Positions 61,469 through 64,000 of a DNA stretch of 64,000 nucleotides are shown here, in pieces; the first letter of the stretch is position 1; each line of letters starts with the position of its first letter. A program made the translations under genes and the position numbers. The stretch comes from Leclercia sp. AS011. GTDB taxonomy: Bacteria > Pseudomonadota > Gammaproteobacteria > Enterobacterales > Enterobacteriaceae. The notes below the pieces were generated by a model, which did no database searches, had not been told where the DNA came from, and was given only the letters and a program-made list of their open reading frames with translations. The DNA lies in the NCBI RefSeq assembly GCF_037152535.1, contig NZ_JBBCMA010000001.1, positions 1,054,001 through 1,118,000 of the forward strand, given 5' to 3'.

Positions 61469-62413
61469 ATGGACATGAGCGTGGCACCCACACCGACGCC
61501 GCCCGGCCTGGCTGGCCGCCTGTCGGCGCTGTTCTGGCGCAGACCGGCGCTGGGGCTGTTCTTACTCCTGCTCGGCCCCCTGATGTGGTTTGGTATTGTC
61601 TATCTCGGATCGCTGTTTGCCCTGCTGTGGCAGGGGTTCTACACCTTCGACGACTTCACCATGTCAGTGACGCCGGATCTGACCCTGGCCAACATCCGCG
61701 CGCTGTTTAACCCCGCCAACTACGACATCATCCTGCGCACCCTGACGATGGCGATTGCCGTTACCATTGGCAGCGCGATCCTCGCCTTTCCGATGGCCTG
61801 GTATATGGCGCGCTATACCCGCGGCAAATGGAAAGCCTTTTTCTACATCGCGGTGATGCTGCCGATGTGGGCCAGCTATATCGTCAAGGCCTACGCCTGG
61901 ACGCTGCTGCTGGCGAAAGACGGCGTGGCGCAGTGGTTCCTCAGCCATATGGGGCTGGAGCCGGTGCTGACCTCGCTGTTGACGGTGCCCGGCATTGGCG
62001 GCAGTACGCTCTCCACCTCCGGGCTGGGGCGTTTCCTGGTGTTCGTCTATATCTGGCTGCCGTTTATGATCCTACCGGTGCAGGCGGCGCTGGAGCGTCT
62101 GCCAGCGTCATTGTTGCAGGCCTCGGCCGATCTGGGTGCCCGCCCGCGGCAGACTTTTCGCTACGTCGTCCTGCCGCTGGCGATCCCGGGCATCGCCGCC
62201 GGGTCGATTTTCACCTTCTCCCTGACGCTGGGCGACTTTATCGTCCCGCAGCTGGTCGGCCCGCCGGGGTTCTTTATCGGGCAAATGGTTTACTCCCAAC
62301 AGGGGGCGATAGGCAATATGCCGATGGCGGCAGCCTTTACGCTGGTGCCGATTGTTCTTATCACTGTCTATCTGGCGTTCGTGAAGCGCCTGGGAGCCTT
62401 TGATGCACTCTGA
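61469..62413 (+). CDS. ydcU: YdcU, permease of the YdcSTUV importer
   Basis: A 314-residue PotB-like permease (E. coli 313) with about six membrane segments and the EAA loop [20 protein letters not shown]. The start is placed at MDMSVAPTP (61469) after GAGGAGGGG; the upstream in-frame ATG at 61436 would lie inside ydcT. It overlaps ydcV by 11 bases. Confidence 0.94.
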   Translation: MDMSVAPTPTPPGLAGRLSALFWRRPALGLFLLLLGPLMWFGIVYLGSLFALLWQGFYTFDDFTMSVTPDLTLANIRALFNPANYDIILRTLTMAIAVTIGSAILAFPMAWYMARYTRGKWKAFFYIAVMLPMWASYIVKAYAWTLLLAKDGVAQWFLSHMGLEPVLTSLLTVPGIGGSTLSTSGLGRFLVFVYIWLPFMILPVQAALERLPASLLQASADLGARPRQTFRYVVLPLAIPGIAAGSIFTFSLTLGDFIVPQLVGPPGFFIGQMVYSQQGAIGNMPMAAAFTLVPIVLITVYLAFVKRLGAFDAL

Positions 62414-63209
62414 ACGCGCGCCGCTGTTCCTGAAAATTGCCACCTGGGGCGGGGTGATCTTCCTGCACTTCCCGCTGCTGATCATTGCCATCTATGCTTT
62501 TAATACCGAGGACGCGGCGTTCAGTTTTCCGCCACAGGGGCTGACGCTGAAGTGGTTTAGCGCTGCAGCGGGGCGCAGTGACATCATCGAATCGGTGACG
62601 TTGTCACTTAAAATCGCCGCTCTGTCGACAGTGATTGCGCTGGTGCTCGGCACCCTGGCCGCCGCGGCACTGTGGCGGCGGGCGTTCTTCGGTAAAAACG
62701 CGGTGTCGCTGATGCTGATCCTGCCCATTGCCCTGCCGGGGATCATTACCGGTCTGGCGCTGCTGACGGCCTTCAAGACCATCAATCTGGAGCCCGGTTT
62801 CTTCACCATCATTCTCGGTCACGCCACATTCTGCGTGGTGGTGGTGTTCAATAATGTGATTGCCCGTTTCCGGCGCACCTCGTGGAGCCTGATCGAGGCG
62901 TCGATGGATCTCGGTGCCAACGGCTGGCAAACCTTCCGCTACGTGGTGCTACCCAATCTGGGGTCGGCGCTGCTGGCGGGGGGCATGCTGGCCTTCGCCC
63001 TGTCGTTCGATGAGATTATCGTCACGACCTTTACCGCCGGACATGAGCGCACTCTGCCGCTGTGGCTGTTAAACCAGCTCGGCCGCCCGCGCGATGTTCC
63101 GGTGACTAACGTGGTGGCCCTGCTGGTGATGCTGGTGACCGCGATACCCATTCTGGGGGCCTGGTGGCTAACCCGCGACGGCGAAAGCGTTGCCGGAGAC
63201 GGGAAATAA
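62403..63209 (+). CDS. ydcV: YdcV, second permease of the YdcSTUV importer
   Basis: A 268-residue PotC-like permease (E. coli 264). Begins [17 protein letters not shown], as in E. coli. The EAA loop is [20 protein letters not shown] and the C-terminal part [20 protein letters not shown] is nearly invariant. It overlaps the end of ydcU and is followed after 24 bases by patD. Confidence 0.95.
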   Translation: MHSERAPLFLKIATWGGVIFLHFPLLIIAIYAFNTEDAAFSFPPQGLTLKWFSAAAGRSDIIESVTLSLKIAALSTVIALVLGTLAAAALWRRAFFGKNAVSLMLILPIALPGIITGLALLTAFKTINLEPGFFTIILGHATFCVVVVFNNVIARFRRTSWSLIEASMDLGANGWQTFRYVVLPNLGSALLAGGMLAFALSFDEIIVTTFTAGHERTLPLWLLNQLGRPRDVPVTNVVALLVMLVTAIPILGAWWLTRDGESVAGDGK

Positions 63210-63233
63210 CGTTGATTTCTACAGGACAATACT

Positions 63234-64000
63234 ATGCAAACTCAACTGCTGATTAATGGTGAACTGGTAACCGGCGAAGGGGAAAAGCAGCCGGTCTATA
63301 ACCCTGCGACCGGCGAGGTGCTGCTGGAGATCGCGGAAGCCTCGGCCGCCCAGGTCGATGCTGCCGTGCAGGCTGCCGACCGGGCCTTCGCCAGCTGGGG
63401 GCGCACCACGCCGAAAAGCCGCGCCGAGTGCTTGCTCAAACTGGCGGATACCATCGAAGCCAACGCAGACGCCCTGGCCCGGCTGGAGTCGCAAAACTGC
63501 GGCAAACCGCTGCACTGCGTGCTGGGGGATGAGATCCCGGCTATCGCCGATGTGTTTCGCTTCTTTGCCGGGGCGGCGCGCACGCTTAACGGCTCGGCGG
63601 CGGGGGAATATCTGGAAGGGCACACCTCGCTGATCCGCCGCGACCCGGTGGGGGTTGTGGCCTCGATTGCCCCCTGGAACTATCCCCTGATGATGGCGGC
63701 GTGGAAGCTGGCTCCGGCGCTGGCCGCCGGCAACTGCGTGGTGCTCAAACCCTCAGAGATCACGCCGCTCACCGCCCTTAAGCTGGCGGAGCTGTCACAA
63801 GGGATCTTCCCGACCGGGGTGCTTAACGTGCTGTTCGGCCGGGGTAAAACCGTCGGCGACCCGCTCACCGGGCATGAAAAGGTGCGGATGGTGTCCCTCA
63901 CTGGCTCCATCGCCACCGGGGAACACATCATCGGCCATACCGCCTCATCGATTAAGCGCACCCATATGGAGTTGGGGGGCAAAGCGCCGGTGATCGTCTT
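63234..64000 (+). CDS. patD: PatD (YdcW), gamma-aminobutyraldehyde dehydrogenase, cut by window end
   Basis: The first 255 codons of an NAD-dependent aldehyde dehydrogenase (E. coli PatD 474 residues), open to the last base. Visible are VGVVASIAPWNYPLMMAAWK, the NAD-binding KPSEITPLTALKLAEL, SLTGSIATGEHI and the general base in MELGGKAPVIVF; the catalytic Cys lies beyond the window. PatD oxidises 4-aminobutanal to GABA in putrescine breakdown. ACAGGACAATACT precedes ATG 63234. It closes the ydcSTUV-patD operon, linking polyamine import to use. Confidence 0.95.
   Translation, partial: MQTQLLINGELVTGEGEKQPVYNPATGEVLLEIAEASAAQVDAAVQAADRAFASWGRTTPKSRAECLLKLADTIEANADALARLESQNCGKPLHCVLGDEIPAIADVFRFFAGAARTLNGSAAGEYLEGHTSLIRRDPVGVVASIAPWNYPLMMAAWKLAPALAAGNCVVLKPSEITPLTALKLAELSQGIFPTGVLNVLFGRGKTVGDPLTGHEKVRMVSLTGSIATGEHIIGHTASSIKRTHMELGGKAPVIV

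Noticed and set aside
60484..61491. 335-codon frame antisense to ydcT
   Set aside because: Shadow of a clear ABC ATPase gene.

Overview
The window reads as chromosomal DNA of an enteric gammaproteobacterium (Enterobacteriaceae, close to Enterobacter, Lelliottia or Leclercia; genus not certain). Most proteins look like near-orthologues of E. coli K-12 proteins. From position 26.7 kb to the end the gene order follows the E. coli ydcI-ydcJ-opgD-rimL-ydcK-tehAB-ydcL-ydcO-sutR-rlhA-yncJ-ydcR-ydcSTUV-patD backbone. Extragenic REP/BIME repeats, a LexA box, an FrmR operator and a Fur box support the assignment. There are no rRNA or tRNA genes, no CRISPR array, no transposase and no integrase that I can see.

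Layout. 0-2.4 kb: the end of pgaB, then pgaC and pgaD (poly-N-acetylglucosamine biofilm export). 2.6-4.6 kb: an EmrE-type pump, and a YahK-type alcohol dehydrogenase divergent from an HxlR regulator around a 7-2-7 operator. 4.7-8.1 kb: a DNA-damage neighbourhood with a LexA box, umuC lacking umuD, a zinc-ribbon small protein that seems to lack an AUG start, an mqsRA toxin-antitoxin pair, and yedK (HMCES). The mqsRA pair lies between two copies of the yedK 3' end. 8-19 kb: accessory metabolism, including an EamA exporter, a GH15 hydrolase, DinB, GNAT and MerR proteins, the folate-independent methionine synthase pair mesX-mesD with a MetR-type box, an unknown membrane pair and a berberine-bridge-like flavoprotein. 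19-24 kb: ycgZ-ymgA-ariR, frmRA, a chemoreceptor with a FliA-type promoter, and a TonB-C-like lipoprotein. 24-26.4 kb: gcd (PQQ glucose dehydrogenase).

26.7-64 kb: the ydc backbone carries four insertions relative to the E. coli order as I know it. (1) A carboxylesterase, a LysR regulator, a YbdL-like aminotransferase and an amino-acid binding protein lie between ydcJ and opgD. (2) A PepT-like peptidase and a divergent peptide-binding protein lie between tehB and ydcL. (3) An EamA exporter and an AraC regulator lie between ydcL and ydcO. (4) A cyanide-insensitive-type bd oxidase (cioAB plus DUF2474), a Fur-box iron ABC importer (sfuABC-like), a luciferase-like oxidoreductase and a ymcF cold-shock gene lie between yncJ and ydcR. 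ydcH is missing. The window ends inside patD, the putrescine-pathway aldehyde dehydrogenase that follows the YdcSTUV importer.

The most unusual signals are: the 60-bp perfect repeat of the yedK tail bracketing mqsRA; a YmcF-like reading frame at 6163-6342 with a strong ribosome-binding site before an ATT codon; a LexA-box umuC without umuD; the MetR-type box and 13-bp inverted repeat in front of mesXD; and a structured, roughly 270-bp extragenic element at about 48.94-49.21 kb. No large undescribed multi-gene system such as a defence island, secretion system or prophage is visible.
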